Assembly: GCF_019511645.1 (NCBI RefSeq)
Contig: NZ_JAEUAX010000001.1
Location: 248,001-312,000, forward strand
Direction: 5' to 3'
DNA from: Microbacterium ureisolvens
GTDB taxonomy: Bacteria > Actinomycetota > Actinomycetes > Actinomycetales > Microbacteriaceae
Length of the DNA stretch: 64,000 nt
Position numbers and translations under genes: made by a program. This document shows positions 47,746 through 56,403 of this stretch, piece by piece (within the stretch, counting starts at the first letter, position 1; each line of letters opens with the position of its first letter). The notes under the pieces are model-generated. The model saw only the letters and a program-made list of their open reading frames with translations. It was not told the origin of the DNA and did no database searches.

Positions 47746-48434
47746 CGCATGCCTATGCTGAGGGGATGCCGTCCTCGCCCGACTCCGCACCGCTGCGCGT
47801 CGTCCTGTTCGAGGATTCCGTCCTGCTGCGCGAGGGGCTCGTCCGCCTGTTCGACGAGGCCGGCTACACGACGGCCGGCGCCTGGGGCGACGCTGAGGAT
47901 GTCGTAGCCCGCGTCCGCGAGGCGCGGGCCGACGTCGCGATCCTCGACGTCCGCCTGCCCCCCGGCTTCCGCGACGAGGGCATCCGCGCGGCCCTGGCGG
48001 TGCGCGCCGCGCTTCCCGCCGTCGGCATCCTGGTGCTCAGCCAGTACGTCGAGGGCGTCTATGCGAAGGAGCTCCTCGCCGGCGGTGAGGGCGGCGTCGG
48101 CTACCTCCTGAAGGACCGCGTCACGTCCCTGGACGAGTTCACGGATGCCGTCCGGCGTGTCCGTGGGCGTGGGACGGTTCTCGATCCGCTGGTCGTACAG
48201 CAGCTCCTCTCTGCCCGGCCCGATCCGCTCTCGACGCTCACCCCGCGCGAACGCGATGTTCTCACGCTCATGGCCGAGGGCCGCAGCAACGCGAGTATCG
48301 CGCAGCGGCTGTTCATCGGCGTCGGCGCGGTGGAGAAGAACATCAGCGCCATCTTCGCGAAGCTCGGTCTCGAGGAGTCCGGCACGGAGCACCGCCGGGT
48401 TCTCGCGGTGCTCGCTTTTCTGCAGTCTCCATGA
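47742..48434 (+). CDS. Response regulator, NarL/FixJ type
   Basis: A 230-residue regulator. The receiver domain begins LRVVLFEDSVLLREG, with phospho-accepting Asp 69 in VAILDVRLPPGF, and ends in YLLKDRV. The LuxR-type helix-turn-helix is LTPRERDVLTLMAEGRSNASIAQRLFIGVGAVEKNISAIF in outline. The ATG at 47742 overlaps the kinase stop. A second ATG at 47766 has TATGCT exactly 6 bases upstream and would give a protein 8 residues shorter that still contains the full receiver domain. Confidence 0.93.
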   Translation: MTHAYAEGMPSSPDSAPLRVVLFEDSVLLREGLVRLFDEAGYTTAGAWGDAEDVVARVREARADVAILDVRLPPGFRDEGIRAALAVRAALPAVGILVLSQYVEGVYAKELLAGGEGGVGYLLKDRVTSLDEFTDAVRRVRGRGTVLDPLVVQQLLSARPDPLSTLTPRERDVLTLMAEGRSNASIAQRLFIGVGAVEKNISAIFAKLGLEESGTEHRRVLAVLAFLQSP

Positions 48435-48440
48435 CACGAC

Positions 48441-48469
48441 GAAGGCCTCCGGGGATCCCGGAGGCCTTC
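48441..48469. terminator. Bidirectional terminator between the response regulator and dps
   Basis: GAAGGCCTCCGGG (48441-48453) pairs perfectly over 13 bp with 48457-48469 around a 3-base loop. It serves two convergent genes. Confidence 0.8.
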
Positions 48470-48484
48470 ATCATGCCGTTGCGA

Positions 48485-48982
48485 TCACTCGGCGAGGTGC
48501 GCGAAGAGGAACCAGCGGTCCTTCTCTAGCGACTCCTTGATGCCGATGGCGATGTCCTGGCTCGTGAGGTCGAACTCGTCGAGCCCGTCGATCGCAGCCT
48601 GCGTGTCGGCGATGACGGTGTCCATGTCGGAGATCACGTTGCGGATCAGTGCATCCCACTGCGTGAAGCCGGCGGGGACCGCCGAGGAGGTCTTCTGGGC
48701 CACCGTGGCGACGCGGGCGTCGATCGGGAGTCCGAGGGCGACGATGCGCTCGGCGGCCTGGTCGGCGCCTGCCTGCGCATTGGCGACCACGGAGTCGAGG
48801 AGTTCGTGGATCGCGATGAAGTTCGCGCCGCGCACGTTCCAATGCGCCTGCTTGCCGTTCACGGCCAGGGCCTGAAGGCCCAGCACAACGGGGGTGAGGA
48901 ACTGCGCCGTCGCGGCGGCGACGTCGGGGTTCGCTGCGGTTGCGGGGGTGGTCTGGGTGTTCGTCATGTCGCTCATCTCCAT
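48485..48982 (-). CDS. dps: Dps-family ferritin-like DNA-protection protein
   Basis: A 165-residue four-helix protein. LQALAVNGKQAHWNVRGANFIAIHELLDSV in outline carries the ferroxidase His and Asp residues of the inter-subunit site, followed by AQAGADQAAERIVALG with the Glu. It should form a 12-mer that oxidises and stores iron and protects DNA. The N-terminal tail is short, Thr/Ala-rich and not basic, so DNA binding through it is doubtful. I chose the ATG at 48982 because GGAGG lies 7 bases upstream; ATGs at 48976 and 48967 are alternatives. Confidence 0.94.
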   Translation of the reverse strand: MEMSDMTNTQTTPATAANPDVAAATAQFLTPVVLGLQALAVNGKQAHWNVRGANFIAIHELLDSVVANAQAGADQAAERIVALGLPIDARVATVAQKTSSAVPAGFTQWDALIRNVISDMDTVIADTQAAIDGLDEFDLTSQDIAIGIKESLEKDRWFLFAHLAE

Positions 48983-49099
48983 CGTTCGGCCTCCAGTGAC
49001 TGCAACGCTACTCACGAGGAGTCATTCCGCAAGCAAGAGAAGGCTGGGCTAAACCGGGGAATCCGCGCCGTCGGTGCGGGTGTGCCGGGTGACAGCGGC

Positions 49100-49105
49100 T
49101 AACGT
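49100..49105 (+). promoter_or_regulatory. Leaderless -10 box of the acyltransferase gene
   Basis: TAACGT ends 6 bases before the GTG at 49112. Confidence 0.5.
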
Positions 49106-49111
49106 CGATTC

Positions 49112-51259
49112 GTGCCCTCCGCCGATCACGACCTCGGACCCCAGAATCTGGGTGCGCCCGCCAAGACCGTGACCCGCGAGCCGCGGGACCGCTCGCCGGA
49201 GCACGCTGAGCCGTCCCGGTTCATACCGCACGTCCAGGGCCTGCGCGCCATCGCCGTCCTGTGCGTGGTGCTGTACCACTTCTGGCCCGGCCGCCTCACC
49301 GGCGGGTACATCGGCGTCGACATCTTCTTCGTGATCTCGGGCTTCCTGATCACGGCGCACCTCATGCGCGAACTGACGGCGACCGGCACGGTTCGACTGG
49401 GCCAGTTCTGGGCGCGCCGCGCACGACGCCTGCTCCCCGCATCCCTGCTCGTCCTGCTCTTCTGCGCTGTCGTGGTGATGTCGCCGTACCTCATGCCCAC
49501 GTCGGCACTGCCGAACGAGGTGCGCGAGATCCTCGCGTCGACGTTCTACGTCGAGAACTGGTACCTGGCTCTCAACTCCGCGGACTATCTCAACCACTCC
49601 GGTTCTCCGACCACCGTGCAGCACTACTGGTCGCTGTCGCTGGAAGAGCAGTTCTACGTGATGTGGCCGCTCATCATGCTGCTGGCCGCGTGGATCGGCG
49701 TGAAGTTCTTCCGCGGCGCGCGTCGGCGCGCCATCATCACGGCCCTGAGCGTCGTGACCGTGGTCTCTTTCGCATTCTGCGTGGTCTTCACGATCACCAA
49801 CCCCGCGCCCGCCTACTTCGTCACGTTCGGCCGCATGTGGCAGTTCGGCGTCGGCGCGCTGATCGCACTGGTCCCGATGCTGCGGGTCCGCAACGCGATC
49901 GGCAGCTTCGTGCTCGGATGGGGCGGCATCCTGCTGCTCCTCTACGTCGCGTTCACGTTCGACGGGCAGACGCCGTTCCCGGGTCACATGGCGGCTCTGC
50001 CGACGCTGGGCGCAGCCGCGGTGATCGCCGCGTCGAACGCCGGGCGCTGGTGGTACCCGACGCGCATCCTCGCGATCCGTCCGGCGCAGTTCGTCGGAGA
50101 CATCTCGTACTCGCTGTACCTCTGGCACTGGCCGCTGATCGTCATCGCACCCTCGGTGCCGTTCTGGGGCCTCACGATCTACCATCGCGTGGCGCTCCTG
50201 CTGCTGTGCTTCGTGCTCGCGTGGCTGACGAAGCGGTTCGTCGAAGACCCGGCCCGTAGCTGGAAGGTGCTCACGTCGCGCCCCGCCCGAGTGACGCTGT
50301 GGTCCTCGCTCGCGGCGATGGTCGTGGTGGGCCTCGTCGCCGCGTCCGCGTGGTTCGTCAACGCGCCGCTTTACAACCAGGGCACGCGCGACATCGCCGA
50401 GCTGCAGCAGGACCCGCCGGAGTGCTTCGGCGCCGCATCGGTGCTCGACTCGGCCTGCGCTGACGCCGATTTCGGCGACACGATCCTGCCCGCGCCCGGC
50501 TTCGCCGGCATCGACCGGCCCGAGAACCCGGAGTGCTTCGTGCAGCTCACCGACTCACGTCCCGTCTCGTGCACCTTCGGCTCCGACGACCCCGATGCCC
50601 CGCGCGTCGCCCTCATCGGCGACAGCCACGCCTACCAGCTCCTCTCGACGTTCCAGCGCATGGCCGACGACAACGGCTGGCAGCTCGTCACCTGGTTCAA
50701 GGGCGCGTGCCCGTGGAACACCACGCCGCTGTCGACGCCGGGCGCGTTCGGCGCGGCCTGCACCGAGTGGCGCGACCGGGTGCAGAACGCCATCGACGAT
50801 GCCGACCTCGATGCGGTCTTCACCGCGGCCATCGCGACCACGCCGTACTCGTCCGCCGGGTACGACTCGTCGTACGACGCGGCCGTGGCCGGGTACCGCG
50901 ACGCGTGGAGCACGGTCACGGAGCGCGGCATCCCCGTCATCACCGTGGTCGACAATCCGGTGTGGGAGACGGATCCGAACAAGTGCCTGCGCACCCGCGA
51001 CGCGGCGCAGTGCGACGGCGAGCGGTCGGATGTGCTGGTGGAGGACGATCCGCTGCGGGCCGCAGCATCCGGTCTCGATTCCGTCACGCTGCTCGACTTC
51101 ACCGACGTGTTCTGCGGCGCCGAGACGTGCGCGCCCGTCGTCGGAGGGGCGAACATCTACCGCGACCAGGATCACCTGACGGTCACCTTCGCCGACACGC
51201 TGGCACCGTGGTACACCGAAGCAATCCAGACAGCGTTGACCAGGAGAGTCGCCCCATGA
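49112..51259 (+). CDS. Acyltransferase-3/SGNH fusion (OafA-like O-acetyltransferase)
   Basis: A 715-residue protein with about ten membrane segments (residues 40-405) of the acyltransferase-3 family. It includes RFIPHVQGLRAIAVLCVVLYHF, GGYIGVDIFFVISGFLI and YWSLSLEEQFYVMWPL. An extracytoplasmic SGNH domain (about 480-712) has ALIGDSHAYQL with the catalytic Ser and DQDHLT with the Asp-x-x-His end. Such fusions O-acetylate cell-wall or surface polysaccharides. Cysteines in the outer domain may form disulfides. The carbonic anhydrase-like gene overlaps its stop as ATGA. Confidence 0.92.
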   Translation: MPSADHDLGPQNLGAPAKTVTREPRDRSPEHAEPSRFIPHVQGLRAIAVLCVVLYHFWPGRLTGGYIGVDIFFVISGFLITAHLMRELTATGTVRLGQFWARRARRLLPASLLVLLFCAVVVMSPYLMPTSALPNEVREILASTFYVENWYLALNSADYLNHSGSPTTVQHYWSLSLEEQFYVMWPLIMLLAAWIGVKFFRGARRRAIITALSVVTVVSFAFCVVFTITNPAPAYFVTFGRMWQFGVGALIALVPMLRVRNAIGSFVLGWGGILLLLYVAFTFDGQTPFPGHMAALPTLGAAAVIAASNAGRWWYPTRILAIRPAQFVGDISYSLYLWHWPLIVIAPSVPFWGLTIYHRVALLLLCFVLAWLTKRFVEDPARSWKVLTSRPARVTLWSSLAAMVVVGLVAASAWFVNAPLYNQGTRDIAELQQDPPECFGAASVLDSACADADFGDTILPAPGFAGIDRPENPECFVQLTDSRPVSCTFGSDDPDAPRVALIGDSHAYQLLSTFQRMADDNGWQLVTWFKGACPWNTTPLSTPGAFGAACTEWRDRVQNAIDDADLDAVFTAAIATTPYSSAGYDSSYDAAVAGYRDAWSTVTERGIPVITVVDNPVWETDPNKCLRTRDAAQCDGERSDVLVEDDPLRAAASGLDSVTLLDFTDVFCGAETCAPVVGGANIYRDQDHLTVTFADTLAPWYTEAIQTALTRRVAP

Positions 51260-51795
51260 CGATCGCACCCGGAGCATCCGTGCTCACCGCGGCGGGCAGG
51301 ACGCCCTCGCTCGATCCCACGTCGTTCGTCGCCGCCGGGGCTCGCGTCGTCGGGGGAGTGAGCCTCGGCCCCGGCGCCAGCGTCTGGTACAACGCGGTGC
51401 TCCGCGCCGACGGCGACACCATCACGGTGGGGGCCAACAGCAACCTGCAGGACAACGTCTCGGTCCACGTCGACGCGGGCAGCCCTGTCGTCATCGGCGA
51501 CAACGTGTCGATCGGGCACAACGCCGTCGTGCACGGCTGCACGATCGGAGACGGCTCGCTCATCGGCATGGGGGCCGTCGTGCTCAACGGAGCGAAGATC
51601 GGATCCGGATGCCTCGTCGCCGGCGGCGCGGTCGTGCTCGAGGGCTCCGAGATCCCGGACGGCTCACTCGTCGCCGGCGTGCCGGCGAAGGTGCGGCGCG
51701 AGCTCACCGAGGAGGAGCGTGCCGGGCTGCTGCGCAACGCCGAGCACTACCTCGCGCACATCGACGAGCATCGCGACGCGGCATCCGTCGACTGA
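51256..51795 (+). CDS. Gamma-carbonic anhydrase-like hexapeptide protein
   Basis: A 179-residue left-handed beta-helix protein. It has hexapeptide repeats from residue 30 (VVGGVSLGPGASVWYNAVLRAD), then SNLQDNVSVHVDAG and VSIGHNAVVHGCTIGDGSLIGMGAVVL, with the metal-binding His residues of the gamma-class (Cam/YrdA) family in HVDAG, GHNAVVHG. A C-terminal helix completes the fold. Carbonic anhydrase activity is not certain, since many homologues are inactive. It overlaps the acyltransferase gene as ATGA. Confidence 0.9.
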   Translation: MTIAPGASVLTAAGRTPSLDPTSFVAAGARVVGGVSLGPGASVWYNAVLRADGDTITVGANSNLQDNVSVHVDAGSPVVIGDNVSIGHNAVVHGCTIGDGSLIGMGAVVLNGAKIGSGCLVAGGAVVLEGSEIPDGSLVAGVPAKVRRELTEEERAGLLRNAEHYLAHIDEHRDAASVD

Positions 51796-51806
51796 GCCGC
51801 CACACC

Positions 51807-52712
51807 TCAGCCGCGGGGCTGTGCGGGCGGGTGGTGCTTGCCGCGGTGCACCTCGTACAGGCGCACGTGGCCGGGCCATGCCGGGTCGTTCTCGATCGGC
51901 AGATCGTCCATGAAATGACGGATGACGTGAGCCAGCTGCCCCGGATGACTGAAGTTGATGGCGTGGGCGGCGCCCTCGAGCATCACGACCAGCACATGGC
52001 TGTCGGTCTGGCTCGCGATCTCGTCGACACGGTGCGCGTGGGGGAGCAGCGGGTCGCGCTGGCCCAGCACCACGAGCGTGGGGATGCGCATCTCGAGCAG
52101 CCGCTGCAGTGACGGGTACTGCGTGAGCGAGCGGAACATGCGCATCGTGCTCGGCACGCCGAAGCGCACGTAGTCCGGCACGGCGACGCGCGCCATCTTC
52201 ACCGGCTCGCGGGGTGCGTCCTGGGAGAGCTGCTTGATGGCCCGGCGCAGCGGCTGGTTGAACAGGCCGCCCGCCGGCGAAACCAGCACCGCTCGGTCGA
52301 TGCGTTCCGGGTAGCGGTGCGCGAACTCGATGATGACGGGGCAGCCCATCGAGTTGCCGACGAGCGTCGCCTTCTCGACGCCCCGGTCGTCGAAGAAGTC
52401 GACCGCGGCGCGCGCGAGGTCGGGGATGTCGAGCATGTCTCTGCGCTTGCCGCTGCGCCCGAAGCCGGGAAGATCGGGAACGTACGTGTGGAACTCGTGG
52501 GCGAGCCGCTCGGCCGTCGGCAGGAGGTAGCGACCTGAGAGCCCGAAACCGTGCACGTGCGCCATGACGCGCTCGTCCTTCGTCGGGTTCGGCGACTCGC
52601 GATAGAAGACGTCGACCCCGTCGATTCGCGTCCACTTCTCGGCGAGTGTCGACGCGGGCCGCCGGGGGACCTTGCGCTCGCCCGGCTCGGGGGTGGGCTT
52701 ACTGCTGCTCAT
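51807..52712 (-). CDS. Alpha/beta hydrolase
   Basis: A 301-residue hydrolase. The oxyanion region is VHGFGLSGRY, the nucleophile elbow is LVGNSMGCPV with Ser near residue 118, and the later His is in EGAAHAINFSHPGQLAH near the C-terminus. LVVLGQRDPLLPHAHR supplies the Asp. A C-terminal tail rich in His and Pro follows. The substrate is unknown. I chose the ATG at 52712, where AGGAG lies 5 bases upstream; ATGs at 52730 and 52745 are possible but fall near the operator-like repeat. Confidence 0.87.
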   Translation of the reverse strand: MSSSKPTPEPGERKVPRRPASTLAEKWTRIDGVDVFYRESPNPTKDERVMAHVHGFGLSGRYLLPTAERLAHEFHTYVPDLPGFGRSGKRRDMLDIPDLARAAVDFFDDRGVEKATLVGNSMGCPVIIEFAHRYPERIDRAVLVSPAGGLFNQPLRRAIKQLSQDAPREPVKMARVAVPDYVRFGVPSTMRMFRSLTQYPSLQRLLEMRIPTLVVLGQRDPLLPHAHRVDEIASQTDSHVLVVMLEGAAHAINFSHPGQLAHVIRHFMDDLPIENDPAWPGHVRLYEVHRGKHHPPAQPRG

Positions 52713-52730
52713 CGCGGCTCCTGCAGGCAT

Positions 52731-52779
52731 GGAACAGTTCCACACTCAGTCTGCCGCGACTGGGCGATCGGGGAACAGT
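52731..52779. promoter_or_regulatory. Operator-like repeats upstream of the alpha/beta hydrolase
   Basis: GGAACAGTTCC (52731-52741) is an 11-bp palindrome. GGAACAGT recurs in direct orientation at 52772-52779, so the copies are 41 bp apart, about four helical turns. Confidence 0.35.
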
Positions 52780-52842
52780 AGGGCGCGCGGCAGAACATAG
52801 CGCGATCTGAACGAAACCGCCCTGACGGCGCCGGCCGTCGCC

Positions 52843-53871
52843 TCAGACGAATCGCACCCAGTTCGCCCCGCCGCCGGTCTCGACCCGCTGCAGAAGCGCG
52901 AGTCGGTCCTCGTCCACCGCATACAGGGCGACCTTCGTCGAGCGCTCGCCCGCCGCGACGAGGTACGCGCCGTCAGGACTGATCGCGAAGCCGCGCGGCT
53001 GAGTCTCGGTCACCGTGAAGATCGTCGGCGCCGACACGGACCCGTCGGCCGACACGGATGCCGCACTCAGCGTGCTCTCGGTGCGCTCTGTGGCCCAGAG
53101 CCAGCGGCCGCCGGCGCCGAAGTGCAGGTCCGCGCCCCAGATGAGGTGCTCGGCGCGCGGGTCGGCGCCGTATCGACTGTGCGTGAGTCCCTTCGATGGA
53201 TCGAACGCGGATGCTGCGCCCACCAGCTCGAGGGCGCCGTCGGCGGTGTCGCGCGCGAAGTGCAGCAGTTCCCCCGAGAACTCCGTCAGGACGTACACCG
53301 CGTCCTGCGCCTCGTTGAGAACGAGGTGGCGGGGACCGCTGCCTTGCGGGGCAGCGACCGTGGCGGGCTCGAGCGGCTTCAGCGAGAAGTCGTCGCCGAC
53401 GGAATACTGAGCCACCAGGTCTGCGCCGAGCGAGACGAAGTACGCGAACCGGCCGTCGGCGCTGGGCAGCACAGAGTGCAGGTTCGGGAACTCGATCCGC
53501 GACACGGGCGCGCCGACGACCCCGTCGGTCACCGGTGCGATGATCCCGTATCCGCCGCCGTACGACGCCCCGAGCAGGCCGGAGCCGTCGCGCGTGAGCG
53601 CCAGGTAGTTCATGCCCCCACCGGCCAGGTCCGCGCGGGAGATCTGCGAGAGCCGCCCTGTCGCACGATCGAGCCGCAGCGTGACGATCCCCGTGGGCTC
53701 GCCCTTGACGCCGGCATACACGAGGTCGCGCCCTGAGTCCACCACGAAGGTGGAGCATCCGTCGAGTCCTTCCGTCACCGCGAGCCGTTCGAGCGAACCG
53801 CCGGCGAGTCGGAAGGTGCTGATGCTGCCATCACCGGCATTGGCTACGAGTACGAGAAGCGATTCCGTCAC
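52843..53871 (-). CDS. Lactonase-family beta-propeller protein (Pgl/YbhE-like)
   Basis: A 342-residue seven-bladed propeller protein. Repeating blades begin LLVLVANAGDGSISTFRL, FPNLHSVLPSADGRFAYFVSLG, GSGPRHLVLNEAQDAVYVLTE and PRGFAISPDGAYLVAAG, the pattern of the 6-phosphogluconolactonase (YbhE) family. Whether it acts on 6-phosphogluconolactone or another lactone is not decidable. The GTG at 53871 follows TACGAT by 6 bases, and no ribosome-binding site is seen. Confidence 0.88.
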   Translation of the reverse strand: MTESLLVLVANAGDGSISTFRLAGGSLERLAVTEGLDGCSTFVVDSGRDLVYAGVKGEPTGIVTLRLDRATGRLSQISRADLAGGGMNYLALTRDGSGLLGASYGGGYGIIAPVTDGVVGAPVSRIEFPNLHSVLPSADGRFAYFVSLGADLVAQYSVGDDFSLKPLEPATVAAPQGSGPRHLVLNEAQDAVYVLTEFSGELLHFARDTADGALELVGAASAFDPSKGLTHSRYGADPRAEHLIWGADLHFGAGGRWLWATERTESTLSAASVSADGSVSAPTIFTVTETQPRGFAISPDGAYLVAAGERSTKVALYAVDEDRLALLQRVETGGGANWVRFV

Positions 53872-53877
53872 CCCTCG

Positions 53878-53883
53878 ATCGTA
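53878..53883 (-). promoter_or_regulatory. Leaderless -10 box of the lactonase gene
   Basis: TACGAT ends 6 bases before the GTG at 53871. Confidence 0.45.
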
Positions 53884-53915
53884 GGCGCGACGGCGCATCG
53901 GCTCCCAGATATCAG

Positions 53916-53941
53916 GAAAGCCCCGATTCATCGGGGCTTTC
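53916..53941 (-). terminator. Terminator of tRNA-Gly
   Basis: GAAAGCCCCGA (53916-53926) pairs perfectly over 11 bp with 53931-53941 around a 4-base loop, 8 bases past the tRNA-Gly end. Confidence 0.8.
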
Positions 53942-53949
53942 TCATTCGG

Positions 53950-54020
53950 AGGGGATGACGGGAATCGAACCCGCACCATCAGTTTGGAAGACTGAGGCTC
54001 TACCATTGAGCTACATCCCC
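53950..54020 (-). tRNA. tRNA-Gly (TCC)
   Basis: The minus strand gives acceptor GGGGATG pairing perfectly with CATCCCC, D-arm GCTCAATGGTAGAGC, anticodon loop CTTCCAA (anticodon TCC) and T-loop TTCGATT. Position 73 is T and CCA is not encoded. TAATAC at 54050-54055 on the same strand is a plausible -10 box. Confidence 0.96.
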
Positions 54021-54119
54021 GTGCGCCCGCGGACGGGCACCGACCAATCGTATTACATCGCGAGGGCATTCCCGTTCCGAACCGCGGTCCAGGCGCGCGG
54101 CCGAGCGAAGGAGCCGGCG

Positions 54120-54497
54120 ATGCAGCGCACGGGCAGGCAGGTCGTCGAGGCGCTCGTCGCCACACTCAACGCCGGCGAGGTGGCCGGGATGGACGACGTG
54201 TTCCACGACGATGCGGTCATCGAGTGGCCGCAGTCGGGGGAGCGCATCGTCGGCGCCGACAACCGGCGTGCGATCTACGGAGCGTTCCCGCAGCTCCCGG
54301 CGATCTCGCCGCGGCGCCTCACCGGCGACGGCGGCCTGTGGGTCCTGGAGGCGGATCTGGACTACGGCGACGGCGATCCATATCAGACGGTGTTCGTCTT
54401 CGAGCTGCGCGACGGACTCATCTCCAAAGAGACCGCGTACTGGACGAAGCCGTTCCCGGCGCCCGAGTGGCGCGCGGACTGGGTCGAGCGGATGTAG
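54120..54497 (+). CDS. NTF2-like (SnoaL-type) small protein
   Basis: A 125-residue protein of the NTF2/SnoaL cone fold. The helical start VVEALVATLNAGEVAGMDDVFHDDAVIEWPQSGE in outline is followed by beta strands (VLEADLDYGDGDPYQTVFVFELRDGLISKETAYW), the usual order of this family. Members are often small-molecule isomerases, hydrolases or binding proteins, and no activity is assigned. AAGGAG lies 6 bases before the ATG at 54120. The open frame upstream crosses the tRNA-Gly gene and is ignored. Confidence 0.85.
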   Translation: MQRTGRQVVEALVATLNAGEVAGMDDVFHDDAVIEWPQSGERIVGADNRRAIYGAFPQLPAISPRRLTGDGGLWVLEADLDYGDGDPYQTVFVFELRDGLISKETAYWTKPFPAPEWRADWVERM

Positions 54498-54528
54498 ACC
54501 GGCGCAGGAACGTCCCGGGCAGGTCGGC

Positions 54529-54534
54529 TAGACT
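54529..54534 (+). promoter_or_regulatory. -10 box of tRNA-Pro
   Basis: TAGACT lies 40 bases before the mature tRNA-Pro 5' end. The short leader contains a 6-bp hairpin (GCACGC-AC-GCGTGC). Confidence 0.4.
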
Positions 54535-54574
54535 TCTCGGGGCCGAAAGGCGCACGCACGCGTGCGAACCCGCC

Positions 54575-54648
54575 CGGGGCGTAGCTCAGCTTGGTAGAGC
54601 GCCCGCTTTGGGAGCGGGAGGCCGCAGGTTCAAATCCTGTCGCCCCGA
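54575..54648 (+). tRNA. tRNA-Pro (TGG)
   Basis: Acceptor CGGGGCG pairs perfectly with CGCCCCG, the D-arm is GCTCAGCTTGGTAGAGC, the anticodon stem CCCGC/GCGGG encloses TTTGGGA (anticodon TGG), and the T-loop is TTCAAAT. The discriminator is A and CCA is not encoded. It lies 71 bases before tig. Confidence 0.97.
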
Positions 54649-54719
54649 CATCCGGAATTCCGAACCCAGACCTTCAACCGCCGCGGCCGCGCGCGGTCCG
54701 ATAGAGGAGAAGTACAGGC

Positions 54720-56246
54720 ATGGTGAACAGCACCGTCGAGAAGCTCAGCCCGACCCGGGTGAAGCTGCACATCACGGTCAGCCCCGACGAGCTCAAGCCG
54801 TCGATCAAGCACGCGTACGAGCACATCGCGCAGGACGTGCAGATCCCCGGCTTCCGCAAGGGCAAGGTGCCCGCGCCGATCATCGATCAGCGCATCGGCC
54901 GTGTCGCGGTGCTCGAGCACGCCGTCAGCGAGGGCCTCGACACCTTCTACCGCGAGGCCGCGGCCGCGCACGAGCTGCGCGTGCTGGGCCGCCCGTCGGC
55001 CGAGGTCACCGAATGGCCCAACGAGAAGGACTTCTCGGGTGACCTCGAGGTCACCGTCGAGGTCGACGTGCGCCCCGAGTTCGAACTGCCGTCGTTCGAG
55101 GGCACGACCGTCGAGGTCGACGCCGTCGAGGTCGACGAGGCCGCGATCGACGAGGAGCTGGACCGCCTGCGCGGCCGCTTCGGCACGCTCGTGACGGTCG
55201 ACCGTCCCGCCGCCAACGGCGACTTCGTCGAGCTCGACCTCGTCGCAACCATCGACGGCGCCGAGATCGACCGGGCCGAGGGCGTGTCGTACGAGGTCGG
55301 TTCGGGCGAGCTGCTCGAGGGCATCGACGAGGCCATCGACTCGCTCACCGCCGGTGAGGACACCACGTTCCGCTCGAAGCTGGTCGGTGGCGACCACGCC
55401 GGCGAGGAGGCCGAGGTCTCGGTGACCGTCAAGGCCGTCAAGGAGCGCGAGCTCCCCGAGGCCGACGACGACTTCGCTCAGATCGCGAGCGAGTTCGACA
55501 CCATCGCCGAGCTGCGCGACAGCCTCAAGGAGCGCGTCGGCCAGCAGGGCGCCTTCACGCAGGGCTCCGCCGCGCGCGACAAGCTGATCGAGACGCTGCT
55601 CGAGCAGGTCGAGATCCCCGTCCCCCCGCAGCTCATCGAGGACGAGGTGCACAACCACCTCGAGGGTGAGGGCCGCCTGGAGGACGACGTCCACCGCGCC
55701 GAGGTCGCCGAGGCCAGCGAGAAGCAGTTCAAGACGCAGATGCTGCTCGACAAGATCGCCGAGTCGGTCAACGTCCAGGTCTCGCAGGACGAGCTCACGC
55801 AGTACCTCGTGCAGTCGGCCGCGCAGTACGGCATGGCCCCGCAGGACTTCGTCAACGCGCTGCAGGAGGGCAACCAGCTGCCCGCCGTCATCGGCGAGGT
55901 CGCCCGCAACAAGGCTCTTGCCGTGGCGCTCGGAAAGGTGACGGTCGTCGACACGAACGGCAAGCCCGTCGACCTCAGCGGCTTCATCGCCGTCGAGGAC
56001 GAGGCCGACGCCGAGGCCGAGGTCGTCGAGGAGGCTGAGGAGATCGCGGATGCCGCGGCCGACGCCGACGCCGTGATCGAGGCCGAGGAGGCCGAGGCTA
56101 CGCAGAAGCCCGCGAAGAAGGCTCCCGCGCGCAAGCCCGCCGCGAAGAAGGCCGCCGGCGACGACGAGCCCGTCGCCGAGAAGGCTCCCGCGAAGAAGCC
56201 GGCCGCGAAGAAGGCTCCGGCCAAGAAGGCCGCCGACGCCGAGTGA
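54720..56246 (+). CDS. tig: Trigger factor with lysine-rich C-terminal tail
   Basis: A 508-residue ribosome-bound chaperone and peptidyl-prolyl isomerase. The ribosome-docking signature [10 protein letters not shown] is at about residues 43-52. The FKBP-like PPIase domain spans about 150-245 ([14 protein letters not shown]), and the helical chaperone arms run to about 425. Beyond the family's usual end there is an acidic Glu/Ala-rich stretch (about 425-460) and then a histone-H1-like repeat of Lys/Ala/Pro ([14 protein letters not shown]). GAGGAG lies upstream of the ATG. It is followed by clpP1P2-clpX, a conserved order in bacteria. Confidence 0.96.
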   Translation: MVNSTVEKLSPTRVKLHITVSPDELKPSIKHAYEHIAQDVQIPGFRKGKVPAPIIDQRIGRVAVLEHAVSEGLDTFYREAAAAHELRVLGRPSAEVTEWPNEKDFSGDLEVTVEVDVRPEFELPSFEGTTVEVDAVEVDEAAIDEELDRLRGRFGTLVTVDRPAANGDFVELDLVATIDGAEIDRAEGVSYEVGSGELLEGIDEAIDSLTAGEDTTFRSKLVGGDHAGEEAEVSVTVKAVKERELPEADDDFAQIASEFDTIAELRDSLKERVGQQGAFTQGSAARDKLIETLLEQVEIPVPPQLIEDEVHNHLEGEGRLEDDVHRAEVAEASEKQFKTQMLLDKIAESVNVQVSQDELTQYLVQSAAQYGMAPQDFVNALQEGNQLPAVIGEVARNKALAVALGKVTVVDTNGKPVDLSGFIAVEDEADAEAEVVEEAEEIADAAADADAVIEAEEAEATQKPAKKAPARKPAAKKAAGDDEPVAEKAPAKKPAAKKAPAKKAADAE

Positions 56247-56272
56247 TGCCCGCGTCGGTCGGGTGACCGATT

Positions 56273-56314
56273 GACAGCAGAGGACGGATGCTGCGGCATC
56301 CGTCCTCTGCTGTC
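56273..56314 (+). terminator. Terminator between tig and clpP1
   Basis: Bases 56273-56291 pair perfectly over 19 bp with 56296-56314 around the tetraloop TGCG. The top of the stem is GGATGC/GCATCC. It separates tig from the clp genes. Confidence 0.85.
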
Positions 56315-56403
56315 CTGTGCGCGCTCTGCCCAGGGCGAACACGGGCGGGTCGTTCGCGGGGCGCCGGTAGATTCGATGGCGACCCAAGGAAACAGGAGTA
56401 CAC

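Noticed and set aside
56095-56240. Lys/Ala/Pro repeats at the tig 3' end as a DNA repeat element
   Set aside because: The periodicity follows codons of an in-frame protein tail and is explained by the encoded peptide.
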